A DNA stretch of 64,000 bases from CAVWDU01 sp963753815 (GTDB lineage Bacteria > Pseudomonadota > Gammaproteobacteria > Pseudomonadales > Halieaceae): contig CAVWDU010000003.1 of assembly GCA_963753815.1 (NCBI GenBank), positions 558,001-622,000 on the forward strand. The letters are read 5' to 3'. How positions within the stretch are numbered: position 1 is the first letter of the stretch; each line of letters begins with the position of its first letter. The position numbers and the translations under genes are program-made. The notes below the pieces were generated by a model. That model was not told the origin of the DNA and did not search any database. It saw only the letters and a list, made by a program, of their open reading frames with translations. Below are positions 1-8,761 of the stretch, in pieces.

Positions 1-10
1 ATAGCAATTC

Positions 11-352
11 ATGAGCAAACCCGTCATCAAGCAGGACCCCCTCTATCGGTTGTTGCGCAATGAAGACATCAAGGGCTTCAACGAACAGCGGGACAAGCTG
101 GATTGCAGCGAGCTCAGCAGCGGCGACTACCGGGGACGCGACCTGCGCAATATGAACGCAGCGGGCCTGGACTTCAGCAACTCGTATTTCCGCAACAGTG
201 ACCTGAGCGGCATCGACTTCCGCGAAACCAATCTCGAGGGCGCCAGCCTGCTGGATGCCAAGCTCTCCGGCACCTACTTCCCGGAGGAGCTGACCGCGGA
301 AGAAATCAGGCTATCCCTAGACACCGGAACCCGGCTGCGCTACCGCCGCTGA
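11..352 (+). CDS. Pentapeptide repeat protein
   Basis: A complete protein of 113 residues. After a helical N-terminus, about residues 32-90 follow the pentapeptide pattern, with Leu or Phe at the centre of each five-residue turn (for example SDLSG-IDFRE-TNLEG-ASLLD). In this family that pattern folds into a right-handed four-sided beta-helix. No signal peptide or membrane segment is visible, so it is probably cytoplasmic. Family members work through protein contacts, and some mimic DNA and protect gyrase; nothing here shows that role. The gene points towards the DUF2333 gene and is separated from it by a repeat-rich gap. The cellular function is unknown. Confidence 0.85.
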   Translation: MSKPVIKQDPLYRLLRNEDIKGFNEQRDKLDCSELSSGDYRGRDLRNMNAAGLDFSNSYFRNSDLSGIDFRETNLEGASLLDAKLSGTYFPEELTAEEIRLSLDTGTRLRYRR

Positions 353-371
353 CAGGCGTCATTGCCGCGAT

Positions 372-427
372 CCTCGCCGGCCGCACCTCGCCGGCCGCAC
401 CTCGCCGGCCGCACCTCGCCGGCCGCA
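372..427. repeat. 14-base tandem repeat, 4 perfect copies
   Basis: CCTCGCCGGCCGCA occurs four times head to tail without a mismatch. The reverse complement of the same unit flanks the related palindromic element near 53.2 kb, so the array and the palindrome appear to travel together. There are no unique spacers between copies, so this is not a CRISPR array. Confidence 0.95.
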
Positions 428-444
428 GATTCGAACCCATGCCG

Positions 445-566
445 ATAGACAATAAGCGCGATAATGCGTTCAGGGGGCGTCTGGCGGCATGGACGCCGCC
501 AGCGAGGCGGTACAAGGACGTACGCTTTTTGCCGTCCCCCGGACAGCGTTATCGCGCTCTTGTCCG
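445..566 (-). repeat. Palindromic dispersed element, copy A (degenerate)
   Basis: The reverse complement aligns along its whole length with copy B at 53206-53325. It shares imperfect outer inverted repeats (gacaataagcgcg side against cgcgctcttgtc side), a central hairpin around 481-502, and the CGCTTTTTGCCGTCCCCCGG block. The outer arms carry several mismatches here but are perfect in copy B. At about 120 bases with no coding capacity it resembles a REPIN or MITE-like non-autonomous element. Confidence 0.7.
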
Positions 567-594
567 CTCGATGACCGCACCTCCCCGGCGGCAC

Positions 595-626
595 CACGTC
601 GGCAGCACTGCACACGTCGGCAGCAC
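595..626. repeat. Short direct repeat, 18-base period
   Basis: CACGTCGGCAGCAC occurs at 595-608 and again at 613-626. It lies between palindromic copy A and the end of the DUF2333 gene. No function is suggested. Confidence 0.7.
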
Positions 627-656
627 GTCAGCAGGACCTGGCCAGCTTGCGGTGGT

Positions 657-1682
657 TCAACCCCGCGCCAGCAGCTCCCGGAGATCAATGATTGCCGCAT
701 TGGCCCGACTGATATAGGAGGCCATCACCAGCGAGTGGTTGGCCCAGAACCCGAAGCCGGTGCCGTTGAGGATCATCGGGCTCCAGATCTGGTCCTGGGT
801 GCTCTCCAGCTCGCGGATGATCTGCTGCAGACTCACCCTCGCGTTCTTTTTCCGCAGCACCTCGGCGAAGTCCACTTCGGCGGCACGCAGCAGAAGGATG
901 AGGGCCCAGGAGCCTCCGCGGGCGGCGAAAAACACGTCGTCGATCTCCGTCCAGGGCGTCTGGATCATGCGCTCGGCGGGGGTCTGCGTCGACTGGGTCG
1001 CACTGGCGTCGCCGGCCAGGTCCGTATTCAAACGGCGCTGGCCAACGCTGGCACTCAGCCGTTGCGAGAGGCTGCCGAGCCGCGTCTCCACCGTCGCCAG
1101 CCAGTAGCTCAGGTTGTCGGCGCGGGCGTAGAACTGGGCGTCCGGTTGGGTCTCATCGGACAGCCGACGGAAATAGTTCCTCGTGTATTTCAGGCCCTTA
1201 CGGTATTCCGACTCCGAGGCGGGGAGTATCCAGCTGTCGGTGTTGAAATTGTAGCGGGGTTCGGCGGCGGCCAGGTCCGGGTCTTCCGTCGATTGTGACT
1301 GCGAGCGGCTGTAGGCCTCGCGCATGGCGCGCGCGGCATCGCGCACCTGGATGAGGGCTCCGTACTCCCACCAAGGCATGTTGTCCAGCCACAGGCCGGG
1401 CGGGAAACGGTCGTTCTTGATGAAGCCGCCGGGTTTCTCAAGCAGGGTTTCGACGATACCCATCAATGTCGCGGTGGTGACGGAGCCGGTGACCACGGTA
1501 CCGCCATCCTCTGCGGCGTACCGCGCGGCCCGTTCCCCGACATCGAAGGGCTTCGGAGTCATGCTCCAGTAGATACCGAGCAGCACCGCCACCAACAGGT
1601 AGATAACGAGAGCGACGAGGACGCCCCTGACGATACTGTGCTGTGGCATGAAGTCCCTCAGGGTGTTGATGAATCCCGCCAT
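657..1682 (-). CDS. DUF2333 family inner-membrane protein
   Basis: A protein of 341 residues with one clear membrane helix near the N-terminus (about residues 18-38), followed by a large, mostly helical domain expected on the periplasmic side. The WWEYGALIQVRDAARAMREAYSRSQ stretch and the C-terminal part resemble DUF2333 proteins of gammaproteobacteria as I remember them; their function is not established. A good ribosome site (GGAGG) sits before the ATG. The downstream neighbour is convergent and the upstream neighbour is the copper chaperone gene on the same strand, 75 bases away. Family assignment is from recognition of the overall pattern. Confidence 0.75.
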   Translation of the reverse strand: MAGFINTLRDFMPQHSIVRGVLVALVIYLLVAVLLGIYWSMTPKPFDVGERAARYAAEDGGTVVTGSVTTATLMGIVETLLEKPGGFIKNDRFPPGLWLDNMPWWEYGALIQVRDAARAMREAYSRSQSQSTEDPDLAAAEPRYNFNTDSWILPASESEYRKGLKYTRNYFRRLSDETQPDAQFYARADNLSYWLATVETRLGSLSQRLSASVGQRRLNTDLAGDASATQSTQTPAERMIQTPWTEIDDVFFAARGGSWALILLLRAAEVDFAEVLRKKNARVSLQQIIRELESTQDQIWSPMILNGTGFGFWANHSLVMASYISRANAAIIDLRELLARG

Positions 1683-1757
1683 ATCAGATCTGCCTCCATT
1701 GGGTGAAAATGCCCGCCTTGCAAGGAGCGAGCTGCCGCCGCCTCCCGTTCCCGCACG

Positions 1758-2261
1758 TCAAGACGGTGGGTGGTGCCTGTGTGCGTCACTGGCGGACGTC
1801 CCCGCGTCACGCTGGACGGGAGCCGACGCACAGGCCGGCGGCCGGTCCGCGATTTCCAGGCACACACTGACCCGCTCCCCGACCGCTGGCACCCGCTGCA
1901 GGTCCATCAGCATCAGATGCAGCCCGCCGGGGCTGAACGCTACCCGGGCCCCGGCCGGGACCGGCAGTTCGGCAACCGGCTCCATGCGCATCATGCCGTC
2001 GACTTCGAGGCTGTTGTGCATTTCGGTGCGACCGGCGACATCGGCCCGCGCCCCGGTTACGGTAACAGCGCCGGGGCCGGGATTGTGCACCGTCAGGTAG
2101 GCCGCGGTGCGGGTCTGGCCCGGCGGCATCGCGCGCACCCAGGCGTCGTGTACCTGCACCGCGTCCCCACCCTCACCGGGTGATAAGGGGTCAGCCACGC
2201 CCGGGGGCACTGCAACCAGCCCCAGACATACCATCGCCAACAGAAACCTGCGTTCCTGCAT
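1758..2261 (-). CDS. Periplasmic copper chaperone PCu(A)C
   Basis: A secreted copper-binding protein of 167 residues. In this family it carries Cu(I) in the periplasm and helps assemble the CuA centre of cytochrome oxidase. The start was set at the ATG that follows a GGAG ribosome site and gives a clean signal peptide (about residues 1-23); the open frame continues upstream without one. The family motif H(M)x10Mx21HxM is exact: M81-H82, M93, H115 and M117. A His-rich tail (DAHRHH) near the end could bind extra metal. It is divergent from dsbD, so thiol and copper handling in the envelope lie side by side. Confidence 0.9.
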   Translation of the reverse strand: MQERRFLLAMVCLGLVAVPPGVADPLSPGEGGDAVQVHDAWVRAMPPGQTRTAAYLTVHNPGPGAVTVTGARADVAGRTEMHNSLEVDGMMRMEPVAELPVPAGARVAFSPGGLHLMLMDLQRVPAVGERVSVCLEIADRPPACASAPVQRDAGTSASDAHRHHPPS

Positions 2262-2352
2262 CAGTGATCTCCAAATGAAACTCCCGGCCGCCGCCGACGT
2301 CGTACTACTATAGCATCTGCCGGTCTGTGTTTGACCCGACAGCGTGATGTCG

Positions 2353-2381
2353 TTGGGCTGGCGTCTCCCGACTGCTACAAT
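2353..2381 (+). promoter_or_regulatory. Candidate sigma-70 promoter of dsbD
   Basis: TTGGGC at 2353-2358 and TACAAT at 2376-2381 are separated by exactly 17 bases. They lie about 75 bases before the dsbD start, in the gap divergent from the copper chaperone gene. Confidence 0.5.
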
Positions 2382-2453
2382 CCGCAACGGCCGACCACCG
2401 GCCGCACGGCCGACACACGCGCCGGCAACCCGTTTGCTTCTGAAGGAGTCACA

Positions 2454-4223
2454 ATGCGTGCTTGCCTCGCCCTGCTGCTATTGCTGGCCACAGCATTGTG
2501 CCACGCACAGTTGCGCACCTCGGCCGACACGGCCCCCTTCGGAGCGTCGGGGTCCCAGCCGGACTTCCTGCCGGTCGACGAGGCCTACCAGCTTGCGATC
2601 GAGGTCGGGGACAACGGCGGGCTGCGTGCCTACTGGCAGATACACGAGGGCTACTATCTCTACCAACATCGCTTCCAGTTTGCGCTTGACCAGGGAAATG
2701 ATCGCATTGCCGTGGACGCCGATCTGCCGGAGGCGCTGGAGCGGGAGGACGAATACTTCGGTCAGGTGAAGGTGTACTACCATTCGGCGGACATCGGGCT
2801 GTCCCCGGCGCGGCGCCCCGCAGGTGAAACCACCCTGACTGTTACCTACCAGGGCTGCGCGGACGCAGGCCTCTGTTACCCGCCGACCAGCCGTTACTTT
2901 GCGGTCAGCCTGGACACCGGGGAGGTGCGCAGCATCGAGGCGGTGGCGGGCAACACCGCCGATGCGGTCACGGAGGGCGGCACCGATGCGGGCCTGTTGA
3001 AGATACTGCTGCTGGCCGCCCTCGGTGGTGCCATTCTCAACCTGATGCCCTGCGTGTTCCCGGTCCTGTCGCTCAAGGTGCTGGGTTTTGCCCGCAGCAG
3101 CGAGGCCGACCGCCATGCCCAGGCCTGGATTTACGCGCTCGGCGTGGTCAGCAGCTTCGTGCTGGTGGCGGGGGTCCTGATCGCCCTGCAGCAAGCGGGG
3201 CGCGCAGTGGGCTGGGGATTTCAGCTACAGTCACCCGGTTTCGTCATCGCCCTGGCCTACCTGTTCGTGGTAATGGGGCTGGCATTGTCGGGCTGGATCC
3301 ACCTCGGTGCCGGGCTCATGAACACGGGCAGCGATCTCGCCGGGCGCGGCGGTCTCAGCGGCAGCTTCTTTACCGGCGTTCTCGCCGTGGTCGTGGCCAG
3401 TCCCTGCACGGCCCCATTTATGGGCACGGCCCTGGGCTACGCCGTCGCCCGCCCGCCCGCGACGGCTCTGCTGGTTTTTGCGGCCCTGGGGGTGGGCATG
3501 GCTGCGCCATTGCTGGCGCTCAGCTACAGTGCCGTATTGCGGCGCTTCATGCCGCGGCCGGGGCCCTGGATGCAGACCCTGCAGCAGTTGCTCGCGTTTC
3601 CATTGTATGCCACCGCCATCTGGCTTTTCTGGGTGGCGGGCAAGCAGGCCGGGGTGGATACCATGGCGGCCGCGCTGGCGGGCGCACTCCTGCTGGTAAT
3701 GGGTCTCTGGCTGTGGCGGGGGAGCAACTGGGCAAAGGGAGTCGCCGCCCTGTGCGTCCTCGGCGCGATCGGCCTGGGCGCCTGGCGTGGCGAAACGCCT
3801 CGCACCGTGCAGCCGACCGGGGACAACGGCTTCGTGGCATGGTCCGACAGCGAGGTCAGGGCGCGCCGCGAGGCAGGCCAGGCGGTGTTTGTCGACGTGA
3901 CGGCGGACTGGTGTATCACCTGCATCGCCAACGAACAGGCGGTGCTGTACACCGCGGAAATCCGCGACGCGTTTGAGCGCACCGGGGTCACCTACATGGT
4001 CGCAGACTGGACCAGTTACAATGCCGACATTGCCGCCCTGCTGCGCCGCCACGGCCGCACCGGCATTCCCCTCTACCTGCTCTACCCGGCCGACCCGGAA
4101 CTGCCCGCGCAGACCCTGCCGCAAGTGCTGACAAAATCCACGGTACTGGAAGCGCTGCAGGCCGTCGCCCCCGAAAACGGGTTGCGTGTCGCCGCCGGCG
4201 AGCGCAAAGCGGGAAAAACCTGA
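2454..4223 (+). CDS. dsbD: Thiol:disulfide interchange protein DsbD
   Basis: Moves reducing power from cytoplasmic thioredoxin across the inner membrane to periplasmic partners. At 589 residues it has the full three-part layout: signal peptide (1-18); periplasmic alpha domain with C135 and C141; a membrane domain of about eight helices with one redox Cys in LMPCVFP (C200) and one in ASPCTAP (C318); and a C-terminal thioredoxin-like domain with the WCITC pair (C487, C490). All six family cysteines are present. The start was chosen at the ATG after GAAGGAG, which opens directly with the signal peptide. A C-terminal Lys/Arg tail is minor and unremarkable. Confidence 0.95.
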   Translation: MRACLALLLLLATALCHAQLRTSADTAPFGASGSQPDFLPVDEAYQLAIEVGDNGGLRAYWQIHEGYYLYQHRFQFALDQGNDRIAVDADLPEALEREDEYFGQVKVYYHSADIGLSPARRPAGETTLTVTYQGCADAGLCYPPTSRYFAVSLDTGEVRSIEAVAGNTADAVTEGGTDAGLLKILLLAALGGAILNLMPCVFPVLSLKVLGFARSSEADRHAQAWIYALGVVSSFVLVAGVLIALQQAGRAVGWGFQLQSPGFVIALAYLFVVMGLALSGWIHLGAGLMNTGSDLAGRGGLSGSFFTGVLAVVVASPCTAPFMGTALGYAVARPPATALLVFAALGVGMAAPLLALSYSAVLRRFMPRPGPWMQTLQQLLAFPLYATAIWLFWVAGKQAGVDTMAAALAGALLLVMGLWLWRGSNWAKGVAALCVLGAIGLGAWRGETPRTVQPTGDNGFVAWSDSEVRARREAGQAVFVDVTADWCITCIANEQAVLYTAEIRDAFERTGVTYMVADWTSYNADIAALLRRHGRTGIPLYLLYPADPELPAQTLPQVLTKSTVLEALQAVAPENGLRVAAGERKAGKT

Positions 4224-4320
4224 GATGAGGCTTCCCGCCGCGACCAAACCCGGGTAAAACCATCTATCTCCGGCAAATCAGCAGGCATATGTAGCCAAAC
4301 TCCCAAAAATCTCTTAGTTC

Positions 4321-4349
4321 TGGACATGCCCTGCCGATTGCGCCACAAT
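4321..4349 (+). promoter_or_regulatory. Candidate promoter of aroQ-accB-accC
   Basis: TGGACA at 4321-4326 and CACAAT at 4344-4349 have a 17-base spacer and sit 36 bases before the aroQ start. The -10 is imperfect. The 161-base gap after dsbD supports a new transcription start here. Confidence 0.4.
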
Positions 4350-4384
4350 CGGCGATCTGCCGCCATTCAGAGGCCGTCAGGCAC

Positions 4385-4834
4385 ATGGCCACGATCCTGG
4401 TAATCCACGGGCCCAACCTCAACCTGCTGGGGGAGCGAGAACCCGACGTGTACGGCAGCACCACGCTGGCGGGTATAGACCAGCGCCTGCAACAGCTGGC
4501 CCGGGATGGCGGCCATCATCTGCTCAGCATGCAGAGCAACGCCGAGTACGAGCTGGTGGAGCGTATACAGGAAGCCCGGCGCGAGGGCGTGCACTTCATT
4601 CTAATCAATCCCGCGGCCTTTACTCACACCAGTGTCGCTATACGCGACGCGCTGAGTGCGGTCGCCATCCCGTTCATCGAAGTACACCTCTCCAATATCC
4701 ACGCCCGGGAAGACTTCCGCCGCCACTCGTATTTTTCAGATATTGCCGAGGGCGTCATCTGTGGACTGGGTGCCCAGGGATACGAACTCGGATTGCATGC
4801 CGCTATCCGCGCCGTCGAACAGCAACAGACATAG
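4385..4834 (+). CDS. aroQ: 3-dehydroquinate dehydratase, type II
   Basis: Third step of the shikimate pathway, turning 3-dehydroquinate into 3-dehydroshikimate. The 149-residue length is typical of the small dodecameric type II enzyme. The N-terminal GPNLNLLGEREPDVYG block carries the catalytic Arg and Tyr, NPAAFTHTSVAIRDA follows, and EVHLSNIHARE holds the active-site His. The gene directly precedes accB-accC (15 bases between aroQ and accB), the arrangement found in Pseudomonas and many relatives. Confidence 0.96.
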   Translation: MATILVIHGPNLNLLGEREPDVYGSTTLAGIDQRLQQLARDGGHHLLSMQSNAEYELVERIQEARREGVHFILINPAAFTHTSVAIRDALSAVAIPFIEVHLSNIHAREDFRRHSYFSDIAEGVICGLGAQGYELGLHAAIRAVEQQQT

Positions 4835-4849
4835 CCAGAGGACGTCACT

Positions 4850-5314
4850 ATGGACATTCGCAAGGTAAAAAAACTCATCGAGTTGCTGGAGGAGTCCAAT
4901 ATCGATGAAATCGAAATAAAGGAAGGCGAGGAGTCGGTGCGCATCAGCCGCCACATGGCGCAGTGGGCTGCGACGGCGCCCCCCCCGGCCTACGCCCCGC
5001 AGCAGCCTCAGCCGGCGCCCGCCGTTCCGCCCGCGGCACAGGCTCCGGCACCCGCCCCTGCCCCGGAGCCGCAAGCGGAAGGACACGTCATCAAGTCGCC
5101 GATGGTCGGCACGTTTTATCGCTCGCCGGCGCCGAGTTCTCCCTCGTTCGTGGAGGTCGGTCAACAGGTCAAGGTCGGCGACGTCATCTGCATCGTGGAA
5201 GCCATGAAAATGATGAACCAGATCGAAGCGGATACCGCGGGCCGCATAGAGGCCATCCTGGTGGAGAACGGGGAGCCGGTCGAGTTCGACCAGCCGCTGA
5301 TTTCCATCGCCTGA
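4850..5314 (+). CDS. accB: Biotin carboxyl carrier protein of acetyl-CoA carboxylase
   Basis: Carries biotin between the two half-reactions of acetyl-CoA carboxylase, the first committed step of fatty-acid synthesis. In 154 residues there is an N-terminal helical segment, a Pro/Ala-rich flexible linker (about 45-78), and the C-terminal biotinyl domain. The biotin site is EAMKMMN with K120. The biotinyl domain also has the GTFYRSPAPSS thumb typical of AccB. The gene is co-transcribed with aroQ and accC by spacing, and an AGAGG ribosome site precedes the start. Confidence 0.97.
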   Translation: MDIRKVKKLIELLEESNIDEIEIKEGEESVRISRHMAQWAATAPPPAYAPQQPQPAPAVPPAAQAPAPAPAPEPQAEGHVIKSPMVGTFYRSPAPSSPSFVEVGQQVKVGDVICIVEAMKMMNQIEADTAGRIEAILVENGEPVEFDQPLISIA

Positions 5315-5358
5315 CAGACGGCGTCGCCACCCGACGTTGACAACCAGAGGAAGCCCGG

Positions 5359-6711
5359 ATGCCCAAGCTGGAAAAATTGCTGATCGCCAATCGCGGCGAA
5401 ATCGCACTGCGGATATTGCGAGCCTGCAAGGAGTTGGGCATCGAAACGGTCGCCGTTCACTCAACCGCCGACCGCGAACTCATGCACGTCCGTCTCGCCG
5501 ACGAGGCAGTGTGTATCGGCCCGCCGTCGTCCCACGAGAGCTATCTCAACGTACCGGCTATCATCAGCGCTGCCGAGCTCACCAATGCCGACGTCATCCA
5601 CCCGGGCTATGGTTTCCTCGCCGAAAACGCCGACTTCGCCGAGCAGGTGGAAAAGAGCGGATTCATTTTCGCCGGCCCCAGGGCGGACACCATCCGGCTG
5701 ATGGGCGACAAGGTCTCGGCCATCCAGGCAATGAAACAGGCCGGGGTACCGACCGTACCCGGCTCCGATGGACCGTTGACGGAGGACAGCGAGCGAACCC
5801 TGCGCATCGCCCGCGAGATCGGCTTTCCGGTAATTATCAAGGCCGCCGCCGGCGGCGGTGGCCGCGGCATGCGGGTGGTGCACAACGAAGCGGTCCTGAT
5901 CAGCTCAGTGCAGGTGACCCAGTCAGAAGCCGCCGCAGCATTCGGCTCCGACGTGGTCTACCTGGAAAAGTTTCTGCAGAAGCCCCGCCACGTCGAGATC
6001 CAGGTCATTGCCGACGGCCAGGGTAAAGCGATTCACCTCGGTGACCGGGACTGTTCCCTGCAGCGACGGCACCAGAAGATCATCGAAGAGGCACCCGCAC
6101 CAGGCATACCCCAGGACGTGCGCGACGAGGTGGCCGCCGCCTGTGTCAAGGCCTGCATCGACATCGACTACCGTGGCGCGGGTACGTTCGAGTTTCTCTA
6201 TGAAGACGGCAACTTCTACTTCATCGAGATGAATACCCGCATCCAGGTGGAGCACCCGGTCACCGAACTGATCACCGGCATCGACATCGTCCGCGAACAG
6301 CTCCGGATCGCCAGCGGTGAACCGCTGGCGCTGACCCAGAGCGACATCAAATTTAGCGGTCACGCATTCGAGTGCCGCATCAATGCGGAGGACCCGCAGA
6401 ATTTCCTGCCGTCGCCGGGCCGGGTCACGACCTACCACGCCCCGGGTGGCCCGGGTATCCGGGTAGACTCCCACCTGTACGACGGCTACACCGTACCACC
6501 GTTCTACGATTCGCTGATCGCCAAGGTCATCAGCTACGGCCACGATCGGGAGACCGCCCTGGCGCGCATGCGCCAGGCCCTCGACGAACTCATCGTGGAA
6601 GGCATTCGTACCAACACACCGCTGCACCGGGACCTGGTGCGCGACCGTGGCTTCGTGGCCGGAGGCGTCAGCATTCACTACCTCGAGAGCAAACTTGAAG
6701 ACTGGGTCTAG
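5359..6711 (+). CDS. accC: Biotin carboxylase subunit of acetyl-CoA carboxylase
   Basis: ATP-dependent carboxylation of biotin on AccB. Its 450 residues match the usual length. It opens with the biotin carboxylase N-domain (LLIANRGEIALRILRACKEL), continues with the ATP-grasp domain including the glycine-rich loop AAGGGGRGM, and has the FIEMNTRIQVEHPVTE catalytic strand followed by the C-terminal domain. Ribosome site AGAGGAAG lies ahead of the ATG. It follows accB after 44 bases and is probably translated from the same message. Confidence 0.97.
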   Translation: MPKLEKLLIANRGEIALRILRACKELGIETVAVHSTADRELMHVRLADEAVCIGPPSSHESYLNVPAIISAAELTNADVIHPGYGFLAENADFAEQVEKSGFIFAGPRADTIRLMGDKVSAIQAMKQAGVPTVPGSDGPLTEDSERTLRIAREIGFPVIIKAAAGGGGRGMRVVHNEAVLISSVQVTQSEAAAAFGSDVVYLEKFLQKPRHVEIQVIADGQGKAIHLGDRDCSLQRRHQKIIEEAPAPGIPQDVRDEVAAACVKACIDIDYRGAGTFEFLYEDGNFYFIEMNTRIQVEHPVTELITGIDIVREQLRIASGEPLALTQSDIKFSGHAFECRINAEDPQNFLPSPGRVTTYHAPGGPGIRVDSHLYDGYTVPPFYDSLIAKVISYGHDRETALARMRQALDELIVEGIRTNTPLHRDLVRDRGFVAGGVSIHYLESKLEDWV

Positions 6712-6732
6712 GAACCGCAACCGCGGCTGGCA

Positions 6733-7623
6733 ATGAGCTGGCTGCAACTGCGTCTCGACACGGTCCCGGGCGACGTCGCAACCCTCGAGGAGGCACTGCT
6801 CGCCGCCGGCGCCGTCGCCGTCACACTGGAGGACAATGCGGACGACCCGGTACTCGAACCCGGGGTGGGCGAGACTCCATTGTGGCGCCAGACCCGGCTG
6901 ACCGGCCTGTTTCCGGCGGATACCGAAATGCCGGGCGTCCTCGAACAACTCCCCCAACGCCCGCTGCAGGACGCCGGCCTGCGCATCGAAATTCTCGAGG
7001 ACAAGGACTGGGAACGGGAGTGGATGCAGCATTACCGACCCATGCGCTTCGGGCAGCGGCTCTGGGTGTGCCCGAGCTGGCAGGAACCGCCCGACCCGGA
7101 GGCCATCAACCTGCTGCTGGATCCCGGGCTTGCCTTCGGCACCGGAACCCACCCTACCACTGCGCTCTGCCTGGCGGCCCTGGAGGCCGCAGACCTCTCG
7201 GGCCAGCGGATCGTCGATTACGGCTGCGGCTCGGGAATTCTGGCGGTCGCTGCCCTGAAACTGGGCGCCACCCGGGCCCTCGGTGTCGACACCGACCCGC
7301 AGGCGCTCGTGGCCACTGTCGACAACGCCACCCGCAATGGCGTTGCAGCCGGTCACCTGGACGTGGCACTGCCCGGCGAGGTGGACCTGGAAGCGTGGAA
7401 CGGGCAAGCCGACACGGTCGTCGCCAACATCCTGGCAGGACCGCTGCTGGAACTCTCCGCTACCCTCCTCCAGCTGCTGCGTCCGGGCGGGCGGCTGCTG
7501 TTGTCCGGTCTGTTGGAAACCCAGGCCACAGCCGTGTGTGAGCACTACGCTGACCGCATCGAGCTGGCAGCTGCGACCGGCGAGGACGGCTGGGTCTGCC
7601 TGCAGGGGTTCATGCCGGAATAA
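6733..7623 (+). CDS. prmA: Ribosomal protein L11 methyltransferase
   Basis: SAM-dependent trimethylation of ribosomal protein L11. The 296-residue protein has an N-terminal substrate-recognition domain (about 1-90) and a Rossmann methyltransferase domain. SAM-binding motif I is VDYGCGSGILAVAALKLGA, preceded by the LAFGTGTHPTT stretch that is diagnostic for PrmA, with NILAGPL as the catalytic-side motif. It starts 21 bases after accC. In Pseudomonas a DUF3426 gene often separates prmA from dusB; none is present here. Confidence 0.95.
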   Translation: MSWLQLRLDTVPGDVATLEEALLAAGAVAVTLEDNADDPVLEPGVGETPLWRQTRLTGLFPADTEMPGVLEQLPQRPLQDAGLRIEILEDKDWEREWMQHYRPMRFGQRLWVCPSWQEPPDPEAINLLLDPGLAFGTGTHPTTALCLAALEAADLSGQRIVDYGCGSGILAVAALKLGATRALGVDTDPQALVATVDNATRNGVAAGHLDVALPGEVDLEAWNGQADTVVANILAGPLLELSATLLQLLRPGGRLLLSGLLETQATAVCEHYADRIELAAATGEDGWVCLQGFMPE

Positions 7624-7777
7624 TCCTGCCCGGCAACCCCACGACCGGGCGCCACGACCGCGACACCCAGGCCGGGGACGCCCACGCCAACGGAAAATTT
7701 CCCAACTGGCGCTTTCCCGGCTCGAGCCTCTCAAGTATCATTGCCTGCCCTTCGGCAACCGCAGTCTTATCCCGGCG

Positions 7778-8761
7778 ATGCAGATAGGCCCCTACACCCT
7801 TTCCAATCGCGTGGCACTGGCCCCCATGGCCGGCGTCACCGACCTGCCGTTCCGTCGCCTGTGCGCGGAATTGGGCGCCGGGCTGGTGGTATCGGAAATG
7901 ATCACCAGCAACCCCGAGCTGCGCCATTCCAGGAAGACTCGCCTGCGCAGTCGCCACGATGCCGAGTGCTCGCCCCGGTCGGTTCAGATCGCGGGCAACA
8001 ATCCGCAACAGATGGCCGACGCGGCTCGCTATAACGTCGATCTGGGCGCCCAGGTCATCGACATCAATATGGGCTGCCCGGCGAAGAAAGTCTGTCGCAA
8101 GGCGGCTGGTTCCGCACTGCTGGCCGACCCGACGCTGGTCGCGGAGATACTGACCGCGGTGGTGAGAGCCACCGACGTGCCGGTGACGCTGAAAATGCGG
8201 ACCGGCCCCTCGCCGGAGGCGCGCAACGGCGTCGCCATCGCCCGGATCGCCCAGGATACGGGCATTCAGGCGCTGGCGGTGCACGGTCGCACACGCGCCT
8301 GTGCGTTCCGGGGGGAAGTGGAGTACGAAACCATTGCCGACATCGTCGCCGCCGTGGATCTGCCCGTGTTTGCCAACGGGGATATCGATTCACCACAGCG
8401 CGCCGCAGAGGTGATGGCGCGGACAAACGCGGCCGGTGTGATGATCGGGCGCGCCGCCCAGGGCCGGCCCTGGCTCTGCGGCCAGATCGCCACCTACCTC
8501 GAAACCGGCCATTGCCCACCGGAACCGGATTCGACCCGGCGCTTCGGGTTGTTGCGCCAGCACCTGCTTGCTCTGCACGAGTTTTATGGCGAATTCATGG
8601 GCGTGCGCATTGCACGCAAGCATGTGGGCTGGTTCCTCCAGCACAACAGCAGTGACCCCGACCTGAAGCGCCGCTTCAACCAGCTGGACACCGCCAGCGA
8701 CCAGCTGCACTTCATACAACAAGCACATGACCAGACAAACAGCGAGGTATTGGCAGCATGA
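7778..8761 (+). CDS. dusB: tRNA-dihydrouridine synthase B
   Basis: FMN-dependent reduction of uridine in the tRNA D-loop. The open frame runs far upstream, overlapping prmA, but the protein proper starts at this ATG (MQIGPYTLSNRVALAPMAGV), giving 327 residues. The active-site Cys lies in MGCPAKKVCRKAAGSALL, and the FMN phosphate site is the later GRAAQGRPWL. The stop overlaps the fis start (ATGA), so dusB and fis are translationally coupled as in enterobacteria. Confidence 0.95.
   Translation: MQIGPYTLSNRVALAPMAGVTDLPFRRLCAELGAGLVVSEMITSNPELRHSRKTRLRSRHDAECSPRSVQIAGNNPQQMADAARYNVDLGAQVIDINMGCPAKKVCRKAAGSALLADPTLVAEILTAVVRATDVPVTLKMRTGPSPEARNGVAIARIAQDTGIQALAVHGRTRACAFRGEVEYETIADIVAAVDLPVFANGDIDSPQRAAEVMARTNAAGVMIGRAAQGRPWLCGQIATYLETGHCPPEPDSTRRFGLLRQHLLALHEFYGEFMGVRIARKHVGWFLQHNSSDPDLKRRFNQLDTASDQLHFIQQAHDQTNSEVLAA

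Larger units (their letters stand above)
353..656. other. Convergent intergenic gap filled with repeats
   Basis: This 304-base gap between two convergent genes holds no credible gene. It carries, in order, a 4-copy 14-base tandem repeat, a degenerate copy of a palindromic element also found near 53.2 kb, and a short 18-base-period direct repeat. Open frames crossing it are very GC-rich and in all likelihood non-coding. It may also serve as a bidirectional transcription stop. Confidence 0.8.

Noticed and set aside
372..427. Four direct repeats that could suggest a small CRISPR array
   Set aside because: Copies are back to back with no spacers, and the unit is 14 bases; no cas genes are present.
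489..1298. Plus-strand frame of 269 codons across the repeat gap and DUF2333 gene
   Set aside because: It is antisense to the DUF2333 gene, which has a good start and a membrane helix.
5923..7734. Minus-strand open frame of 603 codons across accC and prmA
   Set aside because: Both strands are covered by strongly conserved genes; the antisense frame is a high-GC shadow.
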